NCBI RefSeq assembly: GCF_043290135.1 | Contig: NC_134704.1 | Location: 11,401,001 to 11,465,000, forward strand | Direction of reading: 5' to 3' | Origin: Rhipicephalus microplus | Taxonomy: Eukaryota; Arthropoda; Arachnida; Ixodida; Ixodidae | Length of the DNA stretch: 64,000 nucleotides | Part shown: positions 8,569-18,852 of the stretch, piece by piece | How the letters are laid out: each line of letters starts with the position of its first letter | Position numbering within the stretch: position 1 is the stretch's first letter | Translations under genes and position numbers: made by a program | Notes under the pieces: generated by a model | Seen by the model: the letters and a program-made list of their open reading frames with translations, nothing else | The model's database searches: none | What the model was told of the DNA's origin: nothing

Positions 8569-11071
8569 CTGCAAAATAAACAAAAAGAATGTATGTCAGA
8601 AGAGCGCTCATCATGCGTTTGAGATGTTTACGATTACACTTAATTCATTTGGAACGTAGGCGCAACTCACGAGAAGAACAGCTGAGTTGCCTCGATGCTG
8701 CCACACCTTCTCTCGATGTCCTCCTTGTAGAAGGCCAGGCCCCGTAGGACATATGGACCGAATAGTTGGAAGGCGAAAGGGGTTCTCATCTTCTCAAATG
8801 AGTTTGGTTCCAGATGCGTCTCGGTCAAATTGGGCATAACTTTCAGTGTCCTAACACTTCTGTCTAGAAGGTACGCCTCCCGAACCGGATGCACAGACAC
8901 CTAGAAATATAGGTTGAGGTAATGCAATGTATGCAAAAAACACAATCTTTGTAAAATGTCAACCATGAATCTATACGTACCAATCCGTCTGGTGTTGCAA
9001 AGCCTTTCTGGAGAAGACCATTCCTGAGGCATTTTAGCAGATGCGGGAAATCGGAGATAAAGTGCAATTTCCTCATCTCGTCGACAGGATGCTGTATGGC
9101 GCCATTTATTTTCTTCGATGACGCCGACACCCCCGCTAGCTTCCACATTTTTCGATTCCAGGGGGCTCCGTCACAAGTGATGTGGTCGACGAACAAGCCC
9201 GCCTGTTCCACGAGGATGATAGCTTCCATGAGAATTTTCAATAAAATGTCTCCTCTCACATTTCCTTTTGTCGCAAAAACGCCCACAATTTGGCTCCATT
9301 TTCCAGCGAAAGGCACAAACATGATGACCATGCCGTGATCACATTGCTGGTACTTGTCTTCGGGCTTCGTAAATTCTCCAAGGTCCACGAAGCCTTGAAT
9401 CTGGCCAGACGCCGTCACATTGAAATGTTCTGACAATTTCATTTCGTCCACCAATAGTCCGCCGTGTCTTTCGAGGTCTGACATGCTCGCGGTTTTTTTC
9501 TTTAGAGTGTTCATTACTGCTTGATTAAAACCGAAGGCCGACTCGTATGACCTCAAGTATCTTTTCAAAGTAGTGTTGCTGGGCATCATGAGAATTTCGT
9601 TCTTTCTGATGTGCTGATAAAGCCGGGGACTCTTTAGTTTCATGAGTAAACACTCGAGGATCCACTCCTGATTGTAGCGCATGCCCTGCTTGCTGGTTTG
9701 TTTGGCAGCTTGAAAGCAAGCGCGAACACTTGCCTGCTGCTTTCGCGGTAGTGACGATATTTTATCCTCTAGTATTTTATCCGCGACATTCGCATTGTTT
9801 GCCCTCATCTCTTCGAGACGACCAGCAATGTCCAACAGCCTTGTCGCCATCCGCTTGTTTCTCTGACTCAGGACCCGCAGTTTGGTGGAGACTGAGTTTC
9901 TTCGCTCTTTTCGTTTTAGGTAGCTTTTTCTGGTGAGTATTACTTTCCTCACGTACTTGCATGAAATGCATGAAGAACCTGGAAGTATACGAGAAAAAAA
10001 TTATGAAGAGCTTCCAGTTTTTTACCATGCATGTTTGAAACGCAATTTATGCACTTTCACTTTCTGTAGGCAAACTATTCTTTCGTAAATGTTAATGAGT
10101 ACTACAAAAATTAGGGGCCACACAAATGTTCTAGCATTAAACAGGTTACTGATTGATTAATTGTACAATTACAAGTGACGTCTCAATAAACGTTTGCCGC
10201 ACTCACCTTGTTGTTTAACCGCTCCTTTGCACGTGACACTGAAGACAAGGCCGTCGGAATGAGAGATTTGCTGCTCCAGTTTCTTCGTAAGAACGTCATA
10301 GGTGAAGTCCTTCGCCCTACCTGCTCCTCTGCAAGGGTGAAGAGATTCTGCGCAGTCCAGGACTTGTTTGGCATCTTCAAGGTTATAGGCGACCTTTTCG
10401 GAGATCAGCGTCTTCCGAACATATGTCCGACAAATCACTTCACTCCGGTCGGTACCGTAATTCATGAGCACAGTCTTTTCGATGCTTACGAGTTCACGAC
10501 TTAGGGAGGCCGAAACATAAGCAATTCCGTCATAATGACGAAACTTGTGCATTGCCCAGTGGTCGTTTGGCCGGACAACGTCTTCAAGTTCAAATGCGTT
10601 GTCGCTTTGCCTCGCACTTTCGCAATCTTCAAATCTCAGTTGCGGCTCAACTGATTGCAGCGCAGTTCTTTTTGACGGCTGGTCTTCACAGGTTGGTGGT
10701 GAAGCCGCTCTCTTCTTCGTTGACTGCTCCGGTGTGGGCTGCTCGTCAGGACACTTCAGGAGATGAGGTATAATTATGGGTACAGCATCACTGCGAAGTT
10801 CCGGCTTTCCCCGCTCTATATATACTTCTCGGCCTTCGATAATATGTACATATTGCCTTAGTATGTATTTTTGCTCGAAGTGCAGCTCGCAAATGGCATC
10901 GGTGACTTGCAAGGGCCGATCAGCGCGGTTGAGATTCTGGTCCCATAGCCGGCGTCTTTCTTCGTCTTGAGGTACTCCAAAGAGTGAGAGCTTGGGCTGG
11001 TTTTTAACTCTGCTGTATCCGGTTTGGCAGCCTACGACACAACAGTAATTTCTACGCCTAGACGTGCTCAT
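7536..11071 (-). CDS. P-element transposase with N-terminal THAP domain, four exons, predicted 1,041 residues
   Basis: Predicted join on the minus strand: 11071-10207, 9978-8981, 8900-8671, 8568-7536. All three introns are GT-AG (228, 80 and 102 bp) and the phases match exactly (1, 0, 2), giving one open frame of 1,041 residues ending in TAG. The ATG has A at -3. Domain order: THAP C2CH finger at about 10-103; basic, coiled region at about 298-350; a segment typical of P/THAP9 transposases at about 388-430; RNase-H-like core with D466 (VDEM), D558 (CDGA) and D598 (SDFPH); an insertion with FEKMRTPFAFQLF; then the C-terminal region with E789 (DPVEHFFG). By family knowledge it binds the subterminal DNA and excises and reinserts the element in the nucleus, with GTP as cofactor in the Drosophila enzyme. 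Which acidic residues are catalytic needs alignment. It is longer than Drosophila P (751) and human THAP9 (903). Confidence 0.93.
8671..8900 (-). CDS. Transposase exon 3: insertion-domain segment
   Basis: Encodes residues 622-697 and two bases of codon 698. The acceptor is TTTCTAG|GTGTCTG and the donor TTCTC|GTGAGT. It contains LEPNSFEKMRTPFAFQLF, a stretch conserved in the GTP-binding insertion region of THAP9/P transposases. If intron 3 is kept, the junction itself reads TCG TGA, so translation stops after residue 698. Confidence 0.9.
8981..9978 (-). CDS. Transposase exon 2: basic coiled region and first part of RNase-H-like core
   Basis: Encodes residues 289-621. The acceptor is CTTCCAG|GTTCTTC after a T-rich tract, and the donor is TTG|GTACGT. 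It starts in phase 1 and ends in phase 0. The N-terminal part is rich in K and R with heptad-like leucines, as in the dimerising region of P transposases. It then holds the motif KSPRLYQHIRKNEILMMPS, typical of P/THAP9 proteins, followed by LLVDEMKL, HITCDGAPWN and HFISDFPHLLKCLRN. These three acidic motifs sit where the RNase-H-like core is expected. Confidence 0.9.
10207..11071 (-). CDS. Transposase exon 1: THAP DNA-binding domain
   Basis: Encodes residues 1-288 plus one base of codon 289. The THAP signature is complete: C10/C11 and C15 near the start, W43, C61-x2-H64 (ICELHF) and the AVP box at 96-98. Such fingers recognise transposon subterminal sequence. Residues 105-165 are proline-, charge- and serine-rich and probably a flexible linker. 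The donor is AAG|GTGAGT at 10207/10206. Reading on through intron 1 adds only a short tail before a stop. Confidence 0.93.
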
Positions 11072-11428
11072 CCTCTAATCTTTTGAAGCAGCTTGGAACG
11101 CTCCGTTATGCAACCAGCAGACACATATCTGCGCACGCAAACGTGCCGTCTGCCGCGTATTCTTTGTCCAGACGGCTTTGCTCAAAGGGAAATACAAACC
11201 TACGCGTTCACGAAAAAAAGCATACATTTTATTTCATGTCACTTGTTTTTGTCTCTAATAATGTGTAAAAAAAGAACCAGGAGACAAATTGTGAAAACAG
11301 CGCACGAACGACGGTGCATCGAACAGACGACGGCGCGTCGAGCAGACGACAACATCGAGCGCTCAGCGTCCCCGCCAGCGCGTCGTGCGGCCCGAACCGC
11401 CGCACGACTCGCACGCTCCCGCCGAAAC

Positions 11429-11436
11429 TGACGTCA
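11429..11436. promoter_or_regulatory. CRE-like palindrome TGACGTCA in the P element right arm
   Basis: A perfect 8-bp CRE sits in the 440-bp right arm upstream of the transposase ATG, next to the subterminal repeat. No clear TATA box was seen. A promoter role is inferred from position only. Confidence 0.3.
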
Positions 11437-11475
11437 CTTCAGGAGAAGGCTACTGCAGCGCCACCAAATTTTCCG
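11437..11475 (-). repeat. Subterminal inverted repeat of the P element, right arm
   Basis: Partner of 6536-6575. It begins CTTCAGGAGAAGGC and ends TTTTCCG, and lies directly beside a CRE-like palindrome at 11429-11436. Confidence 0.7.
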
Positions 11476-11512
11476 CCGTTTTTGCTTCACCCGCACCGCT
11501 TGCCGCCGGCCA

Positions 11513-11546
11513 CAGTGGACCCACTCCCCCATTCTAGTACACTCTA
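11513..11546 (-). repeat. P element terminal inverted repeat, right
   Basis: Perfect partner of 6476-6509. It is followed by the second target-site copy CTTGTAAT at 11547-11554. Confidence 0.97.
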
Positions 11547-11554
11547 CTTGTAAT
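11547..11554. repeat. 8-bp target-site duplication of the P element, right copy
   Basis: CTTGTAAT, identical to 6468-6475. Confidence 0.95.
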
Positions 11555-12239
11555 ACTGTATTCGTGTTTATTAAGCACTTTGTCAGCTACACCATCATCT
11601 AATACGCGGGAACCATGTACAATCACACATTAGAAAAACGCCGATCAGAAACTTGTTGCAGCGATATATTTTGTAACCTATATAGAGCAGCAAGAGAGCA
11701 AGTTAGGCTTGCTGGCTGACATTGATATTTCTCAAATTAGATTGAAATGCACCGAGAAAATGGGGACAGTAGAGACGTATGGTATGTTCTGCCTATTTAT
11801 GCTGTCTATATTTTTTTTGTGGCGTTTCAACGTAAGTTTTGATATACAACCTATATAAAGTTCTTTACTTGACTTTTCGGTTTCAGCACAAGGGCCTTCA
11901 TTTAATTTCATTTCTGTATATAATATGAACATTATAGTGACGTTGTTTCTAGTATAATGCATTGGATTGACACGTCACGCAGTTATTGAAGAATCATTGG
12001 AGGAATTTAGGGTGTAATAGTGACATAATGGCCTATGGTAAAATTTTTGCTATGATTTTATTTGGAGGAATATTATTAGTCCAATTGTTTTCGAACTCGA
12101 AGAGTTATTCGCGGTACGAATGCATAAGTGTGAATCAGAAATGGCACGTGAGTTATTGTCACTGCCCCCTCCCCCCCCCCCCCCAAAAAAAAAAAAGACA
12201 CCAAGCCTGTGCGGAACGAGCAGCACATCCACAGTGAAA
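11555..12239. other. No recognisable gene
   Basis: AT-rich. It contains a C run followed by an A run at 12168-12195. No open frame with a recognisable domain. Confidence 0.45.
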
Positions 12240-12840
12240 GCTGGAAGAGTGGCCTTTAGGAGCATTTTTCAAACACTGTTTGTGTAACTGCTCCAATTAA
12301 ACTTGCAGGATACTCACTATGCCATAAATATTCATATTTTTTTGTAGTAGGCCGGCATTCACTATGCTATCCATCACTATTTTTCAGAGAAGCGCGGTAT
12401 CTGTTGCACACTGGCAAAACATGTGCAAATTTTTATGCAGTGGCTGACGACGATGAAAAATTATGCCTGAAATGGGTATAGGCTAGAGTTAAAAGGGGAT
12501 CAAAAGCAAGTTTTTGTAATGGATTGGAGCATTGGATGGCCCGATCGGTACGCAATGCGCCTTGTGTGACGACTGATTGTTCCTTTGCTGTTCAAAAGTG
12601 CTTTATTACTCGTATTACCGGAATTACTTTCGCGACATCAAGCCCAGCTGTCTAAGCCCAGCTTGTAAACGAGCTCCAAGCTCCGGCGTGGCTCAGTGGT
12701 AGAATACTGGGCTGGCACGCAGAAGACCCGAGTTTGAATCCAATTGTTTCTTAGTGTTCTCAATTTATTAAGTTTTTTTTTTCTTATTCCGTGTAATAGC
12801 GGCCACTGGTGGCGGCGGCGGACAACTGCGGCGCCACACG
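12240..12840 (+). repeat. Dispersed repeat D, copy 1, with tRNA-like 3' segment
   Basis: It matches 63340-64000 in several blocks: AGTGGCCTTTA, a GCCAT(A/T)AAT block, GTGGCTGACGACGATGAAAAATT, TTGCTGTTC, then GGCGTGGCTCAGTGGTAGAATACTGGGCTG with a B-box-like GAGTTTGAATCC. The tRNA-like part is not a functional tRNA because the acceptor stem and CCA-side pairing are absent. Confidence 0.65.
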
Positions 12841-15800
12841 GGACCCGTGTTATGATCTTTCAGTGTGAAATGAAGCTCGAATCCAAGGAGCTGGTTGTTT
12901 GCGGGGCTGCGGCATAGAGAGCTGCAGTGAGTTTTCGTCGCATAAACCCTTTAGAATAAAGCCGCGTATTCAAGTGGCTTGCCACTTCTTAAAGTAAGGC
13001 ACGGACCTGACACACCTTCAAGTTTCGTCCCTTCCTTGTCACGTGGAGTTCCGGTCCTACACTATAGAGAGGGCACGTTCTATGCGCACCTGGCAACTTT
13101 TTGATTTAAAAAAAAGGGTATGCCATCAATTGTGATGCCTTTTCATTTTTCATATAAACAACTGCCCTCAAGTGCATGGATAAAAAGCTAATTAACGAGT
13201 TTTTGTTCGTTCAATATTGTCGTATCAGCAGTGGTAAATTTTTTCCGCCTTGACCTAGAGTTTGCAGAAATTTTAAAGAAGCTGCTCACAACAAGTCACC
13301 CTTTGAAGTGAAACAACCTTTCATTCTTCCTACTGATCGCCTTGCAAAAAAGTGTCTTAAGAAAAGCGAGAAGTGGAATTTCGCAGTTCATATCCCTAAG
13401 ATGAAGTCTTTACCCACTATCTATTATGTTCGTTGAGAAAGACGTCTGCAGTTCAAGATGCAGCGCTATTTCAGCGGCTGAATGTTGGGACGAGGGAAGT
13501 AGAAAGATTTGCATATCTTTTCTCTTCGAGAGGCCAGTTTTTACTGCTCTACAGGGAACTAAGAAAAAAAACGAAGACAAGAAACTGAGCATTTCAGGCG
13601 GCGCGAAAAGAAGGCAACGATGTTCACTCCTCTGCTCTCCAGTTCGCCCTTTTTGTCCCCGGCCCTTCTTTATGTTAAGCGAGCCGAGAGAAAAATGTGA
13701 AGTTGACGCGTCCATCAGGCAGACTTCCTTTCTCCTTACCGCACAAAGGGAGAAAGCCCTTCACGCACTCACCCGTTTTGTACGGGCTCGAGCCCAAAAA
13801 CTGACATTTTGCATTAGCCCCAGCCTGCCTAAGGGTCCGGAAAACCCAATATCTATGCCGTGTATCTACACGTCTCATACATAATGTATCTACCACTCTC
13901 TCCGGATGGTCACAGTTCTTCTTTCGGCTCAAGTGTTGGAGGAGGGAGCCGTACGTAGTCCTTTTACCCGTTCTTACCGAATGGACTCGGGGAGTAGAAA
14001 AAAGGGGCAGCGAGTTGCAGACGTCCATCGGAATTGCAGAAGCCTCGGAGGCATCGCCGTCGCTTGGGTGCTTTCAACGCCGTCGGGCCTTCTTGGCGGG
14101 TTGCTACACGATGCAAAGCAGCAGTTCGTGCGTCACTAAGAGCAAAGAATAGAATGAAGTAAAAGGTAGCGTGAGAGAAACAGGACGCATCAAATTGAAA
14201 ACGGTTCCCTCGGAAAAAAACAGGTGGTCTGAAACACGACTGGAACAAAGAAAGAGACATGGCAGGCGAAGAGGCGAGTCCTGGCACGAGAGAAAACTGA
14301 CGCAAGACGTGATACAAAAACAATAATAAATACTAAAGGGCCTTGAGCGTGCCCCGAGGCGTCCTCTGTTTTTGTACTGGCTGACGGTTTTCAGAAACTG
14401 CATTCGTCATTTTTGGGGCATCGGCGCGTTTTCGAGACTGCTGCGAGGATTCCTTTTGTCCCAAACATATTTCAGGCGGGAGAATATTGCGAATTCTGCG
14501 TATTTTCGCAAATTATCCGTTTGGGCGCATAACTTTGTTATTTTTTACTTTATTATTTTTTTATTGACAGACTGCTGAAGTCGTACGTAGTGTCGACAAA
14601 ACCTAAAGGACTTTGCTGGCTTGTTAGGGCTGTGAGATATATTCTAGAAAGAAGCCATACTATACTGTATACAAAAAGACGTATTATAAGGACACGTTTT
14701 TTTAAAGAGGACCCGAAAACTAGGTCGCGATCATTCTACATGTAACGAGAATTTCCTTTCAACTTGAGATGATAACAAGACTGGTTGCTTCGTCGGCAGC
14801 GCTAGCTTTGTCCTTTGTTTTAACTTATGTTTGCGCAACCATGTATGTATGCATTATGTGACTTTTGAGATTGTTCCTTTACAAGCAGTCCATAGCAGCA
14901 ACGCAATTCACGTAATTAGCCAATGTAGACGTGACTGATTTAGAAACTGCCTGGATGGCACTACTTTAATTGTGCCTGAAAATTTTATAGGAGCTATTGT
15001 CTCTGCTGCACCATAACTAAGAGGTTCATATATTCAGCCACAAAATCAAATAGTTCATAGGAAATACTATTCTGTAAACTGGTAAGTAGCGATGGCATGG
15101 CGTTCGCAAAATCTTCAAGATTCAGCACACACGATACTAAACTGCCGCTAAGTCACACATACTTTCTTTTCGAGATACTTCTGGGGCACGTCTGCTTCAC
15201 GTTCCTTCTGTCCATCGTGTGCGCTGTTATTGTGCTATGACGAACAACCAGCTGGCTTGAAAATTTCTTTTTTATTCACAATGAGTTTACCGAGCACCCG
15301 TATGACATGCAAGATAGGCATGAAAATTTCGCCTCTACGCCCGTTGGCAGCTGTCGCCCAAGCAGGCCTGCACGCAGGCCTTCTTTTAAAGCGTCAGTTC
15401 AAGAAATGGATATTGGTTGAACCGTCAATGTACTAAATGTTCGATAACTTCACGGGTGTTGTCTGCATCGTAAGTTGAGCTCTGTTGCATTATTGCTACT
15501 CATAAATCTCACGCAAAAACTTTAAACACGTTCGCAAGAAGAAATGAACAAGCTTACGAGCTATTTTAGTAGGTACTAATGTCTACATATTACTAACATT
15601 GCTGCTAGCTTCATCAGTACCTTTGTCAGAGCAACTAACCTAATTTTCGGGGCTCCTGTCTCTCATAATGTCCATCAAAGTTGATAGATGATCCACCACT
15701 CCTTCAACAGCCAAAATTTAATGAAGACAATGTTCTTTGCTTATAGAAATGTTCTTGAAAAAACTTTTGTTCATTTGTAGCGTTAGCTTGCGGCAACACA

Positions 15801-17844
15801 CTCATTAAAGTATAGCTGATGTCCGTTGACAAACATACGGTTCAGCAGCCTATCTATCAAGAAAAAATAAATATAAAAGATTTTTCGGGCATGATACGAA
15901 CTTGCGGCGCCACAGATTAGCAGCTCACGCAATTATATGAGCAGTGATAATATTTTTTTTTTCATTTTTGCGTGCCAAACCTGTAACATAGTTATGATGC
16001 ACGCTGTATGGAAAGCTTTGAAAATCGACCTTTGGGGTTTCTTAACTTCGTGGTCTTGGCTGTTGTCACGCGGAAGGGTTGCGATACCGCTAGTACGTTT
16101 CTTTAAATGTATAGTGCACCGAAAACTGAAAAGTTTGCGAAAATGCTCGAAATGAATTCTCAGTGAACAATTTCATCAAAAAGTGGCCGTCGCTTATCGA
16201 AATTTTAAGCGAATGGTCTTATTTGCTACGTTTTTGCGAGTGTGTGTCAAGGCACCCGACTCCCACACGAGTCGGATGTCATGACTCCCTCATTCGACAG
16301 CTTGCCGACCGCAGTCTTTTGAAGCGCAGACACCGTCACATAACTGTACAGTACGTATTCATATCGTGGTCCATCTACCAGCGATAAATTCGCCTCTGAT
16401 GATGCAAACTATTTTAACTTGTGCAGAAATTACGATTAGGAGCCTCCTTTTGTGCCAAGCGAAGAAGAAGAGCAGGAGGCCGTAGACTTTCCAGCCAGGC
16501 AGTCCGGGCTACCAACATGGTGCACCGTACTGCGACAGCAGTAGATAAGTTCATGCTGTGAAGGATGTAAAGTGCGTTCTTTTATCAGCTTTGTTGAGGC
16601 AGAAAGGTTGTTATTATTGCTGAATTGAGGCATCGTAGTTCATCGTTTTGTGTGCACGTATGCGGTCGGCATTCGATCGCTGTGTAGTTTATTCCTCGCG
16701 CCACAACGCAATATGTGAGCTTTCTCAGTCGTTTCATATAGCTCTGTGCATACGGCAGCTACTTGAACGTTCACACTACCAAGTTGAACCAATCAAAATC
16801 GGTCACGATGGAGAGCACAAAATTTTCGACAGCAAATTTCAGTTACCTTCATTACAGCTAGATGACGCCACAATCTTTTGCTTTTGCCATTTATTTTATC
16901 AGACCCAGCTATGTGAAGTGACAAAGTGTTCGGAGCTAGCCAATGAAGTCTATTTTTAAATGTGTCCAGGTTCGATGTGGTTACTGAGCAACACGTATCC
17001 GAAGTCTATGCTGCTTTCAATCTATATAGGGAACGTGTGCGACTGGGCGGCAAGACTAACAGTACTGTTATGAAAGCTATCGGCGTAACAGTATCTTGGC
17101 ATTTCCTTTTACCCTGACGAAGGCTTCAAAACCGAAGACTGACCACCGGATAGCATGTGTTACGCTAAGAGATAAACATCGCCGACGTTCCAGACGCACC
17201 ACAATTGCAAGCGAGTAGCACCGACAGCAATGAACGGGCACCGCAGCCCCAGTGGCTGCTGCGGCCATGCGCGCGGGGTGTCATGACGTTCGTTTTGCAG
17301 CTTGTATCGGTCGCCACTAGGGCACTAGGCGCAACTGAAAACCCCTCAAAAAGTGCCCCTATAGTCTTTTTTTTTCAAGTAACTTTGTCGTATTTGCCAT
17401 TCATAGAAGTGAAACTGGTATTCTGTAACGAAACGCCTTTAGAAGCGTCAGCACTCAATGAAATACTGCACTTACTGGATAAATTTTCTTTTCTTATTTG
17501 ACTAAATGCCCTTATCCTATTACTCACTGCAAGTAAAGAAGCCACACAGTTACTTTAAGATTTTAACATGTTAGCTATAAATGACGTCGTAGGGCTGGAA
17601 ACACCGCACGCGAAATACGACAGGAGAAGCGTGTTCTTTATTTTTTCACGTCCTCTTTCTTTCCAGTGCTATGGTATTGTTTACAGCAAGTGACCGATTG
17701 GCCCCCAAATTGGTACCATAGCACCTTGTTTTCATTTCCTTTCAGCAGATAAACACACTTGCAGAAAATGCACTCATTGTGCAGATATGTTTCTATAATG
17801 CATGTGTACGGATATGACCGTCAAATGAAACTGTCGCGAGACGC
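12841..17844. other. No recognisable gene (5 kb)
   Basis: The longest frames are 152 residues at 13426-13884 (+) and about 119 residues at 13964-14323 (-). None shows a domain. 13560-13850 and 13950-14330 are purine/pyrimidine-skewed and could be parts of an unrecognised element. I see no exon structure I would defend. Confidence 0.4.
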
Positions 17845-18088
17845 GCCGCAGCGGTGGTCTAGTGGCTAAGGTACTCGGCTGCTGACCCGCAGGTTGCGAG
17901 ATTGAATCCCGGCTGTGGCGGCTGCATTTCCGATGAAGGCGGAAATGTTGTAGACCCGTGTGCTCAGATTTGGGTGCTCGTTTCAGAACCCCAGGTGGTC
18001 GAAATTTCCGGAGCCCTCCACTACGACGTCTCTCATAATCATATGGTGGTTTTGGAACATCAAACCCCACATATGAATCAACAAACAG
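17845..18088 (+). mobile_element. Ruka-like SINE, near full length
   Basis: It has the tRNA-like head (GGTGGTCTAGTGGCTAAGG, GAGATTGAATCCCGG), the middle (GTGTGCTCAGATTTGGGTG, ACCCCAGGTGGTCGAAATTT) and the tail (CTCATAATCATATGGTGG, CAAACCCCACATATGAATCA). Copies of this family recur throughout the window. Confidence 0.92.
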
Positions 18089-18118
18089 TCGCGAAACATC
18101 CCGTTAAGTTGCCTGTTT

Positions 18119-18357
18119 TACGGTAATGTGTAGGGTTTAACGTCCCACGGCCACCATATGATTATGAGAGATGCCGTAGGGGAGGGATCCGGAAATTTCG
18201 ACCACCTTGGGTTCTTTAACGTGCACCCAAATCTAAGCACATTGGCCTACAACATTATCGCCTCTATTGAAAATGCAGCCGCCGCAGCCGGGATTTGATC
18301 CTGCGACCTGTGGGTCAGCAGCAGAGTATACCTTAGCCACTAAGCCACCACGGCGGG
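18119..18357 (-). mobile_element. Ruka-like SINE, minus strand, with target-site duplication
   Basis: The whole element is inverted relative to its neighbour at 17845. A 16-bp direct repeat GTTAAGTTGCCTGTTT flanks it (18103-18118 and 18358-18373), proving insertion as a unit. Confidence 0.93.
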
Positions 18358-18650
18358 GTTAAGTTGCCTGTTTAGGAAGCTTTATTACAGGACCCGAGAA
18401 GCTGGCACACCGCTTGTGTGCACACGCTGCTTAGAGCTTCGAAGCCAAGCACACGTTCGGGTTTTCCATATGCAGACCAGTCGCGTATCTCTAAGGTTTC
18501 CATATGTTGGGGATTCACTCGTTTCTAGCAATTGCGTATGGTAGAATATGCGCTTTGAACAAAGTTACTGTAATACGAACTAATAACCGTAACTTTTCTC
18601 GTCCGTACCAAACTAAAACTTGGTCGCAAAGTGTGATTTCTGTTTGATAG

Positions 18651-18852
18651 TCTAGCTTTATTGTAAAGGTTATACCTATTCATACGAAAAAAAAAACGAC
18701 GGGTGAGTCCCTTCTGAGACTTTGCCTCACCTTCAGGAATAGCATCTTTAATCTAGCTCCAAGGTAAAGGATATACCTTTTCATACAAAAAAGAAGGAAC
18801 GGTCAATCACATCTGAGACTTTACGCCACCTTCAGGACTAGCATCATAAAAT
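18651..18852 (+). repeat. Tandem duplication, 101-bp unit
   Basis: TCTAGC begins units at 18651 and 18752. Shared blocks include GGTTATACCT/GGATATACCT, TCTGAGACTTT, CACCTTCAGGA and TAGCATC. Confidence 0.8.

Larger units (their letters stand above)
6476..11546 (-). mobile_element. Complete P-superfamily DNA transposon with intact transposase
   Basis: A cut-and-paste transposon of 5,071 bp. Both ends carry the same 34-bp sequence in inverted orientation with no mismatch (6476-6509 and 11513-11546, outer bases TAGAGTGTACTAG). The element is flanked on both sides by the 8-bp direct repeat CTTGTAAT. Eight-base target duplication and inverted repeats of about 31 bp are hallmarks of the Drosophila P element; this element matches both. 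The single gene inside is on the minus strand and encodes a THAP-domain transposase in four exons. The left arm (6510-7535) is noncoding apart from the 3' UTR and the right arm (11072-11512) holds the putative promoter. No other repeat is inserted in it, and ends, duplication and reading frame are all intact, which suggests recent insertion. P-superfamily membership is very secure; current activity is an inference. Confidence 0.96.

Noticed and set aside
7654..8622. Plus-strand frames of 74-134 residues within the P element
   Set aside because: They lie opposite the well-supported transposase exons and have no motif; antisense shadows.
12685..12750. Possible tRNA gene in repeat D
   Set aside because: The D-arm and T-arm consensus is visible, but the stems do not pair and the segment is repeated at 63885.
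17845..17910. Possible tRNA gene (A and B boxes)
   Set aside because: It is the head of a SINE repeated through the window; no complete cloverleaf with acceptor stem. The same applies to the heads at 2030, 27235, 36791 and 60205.
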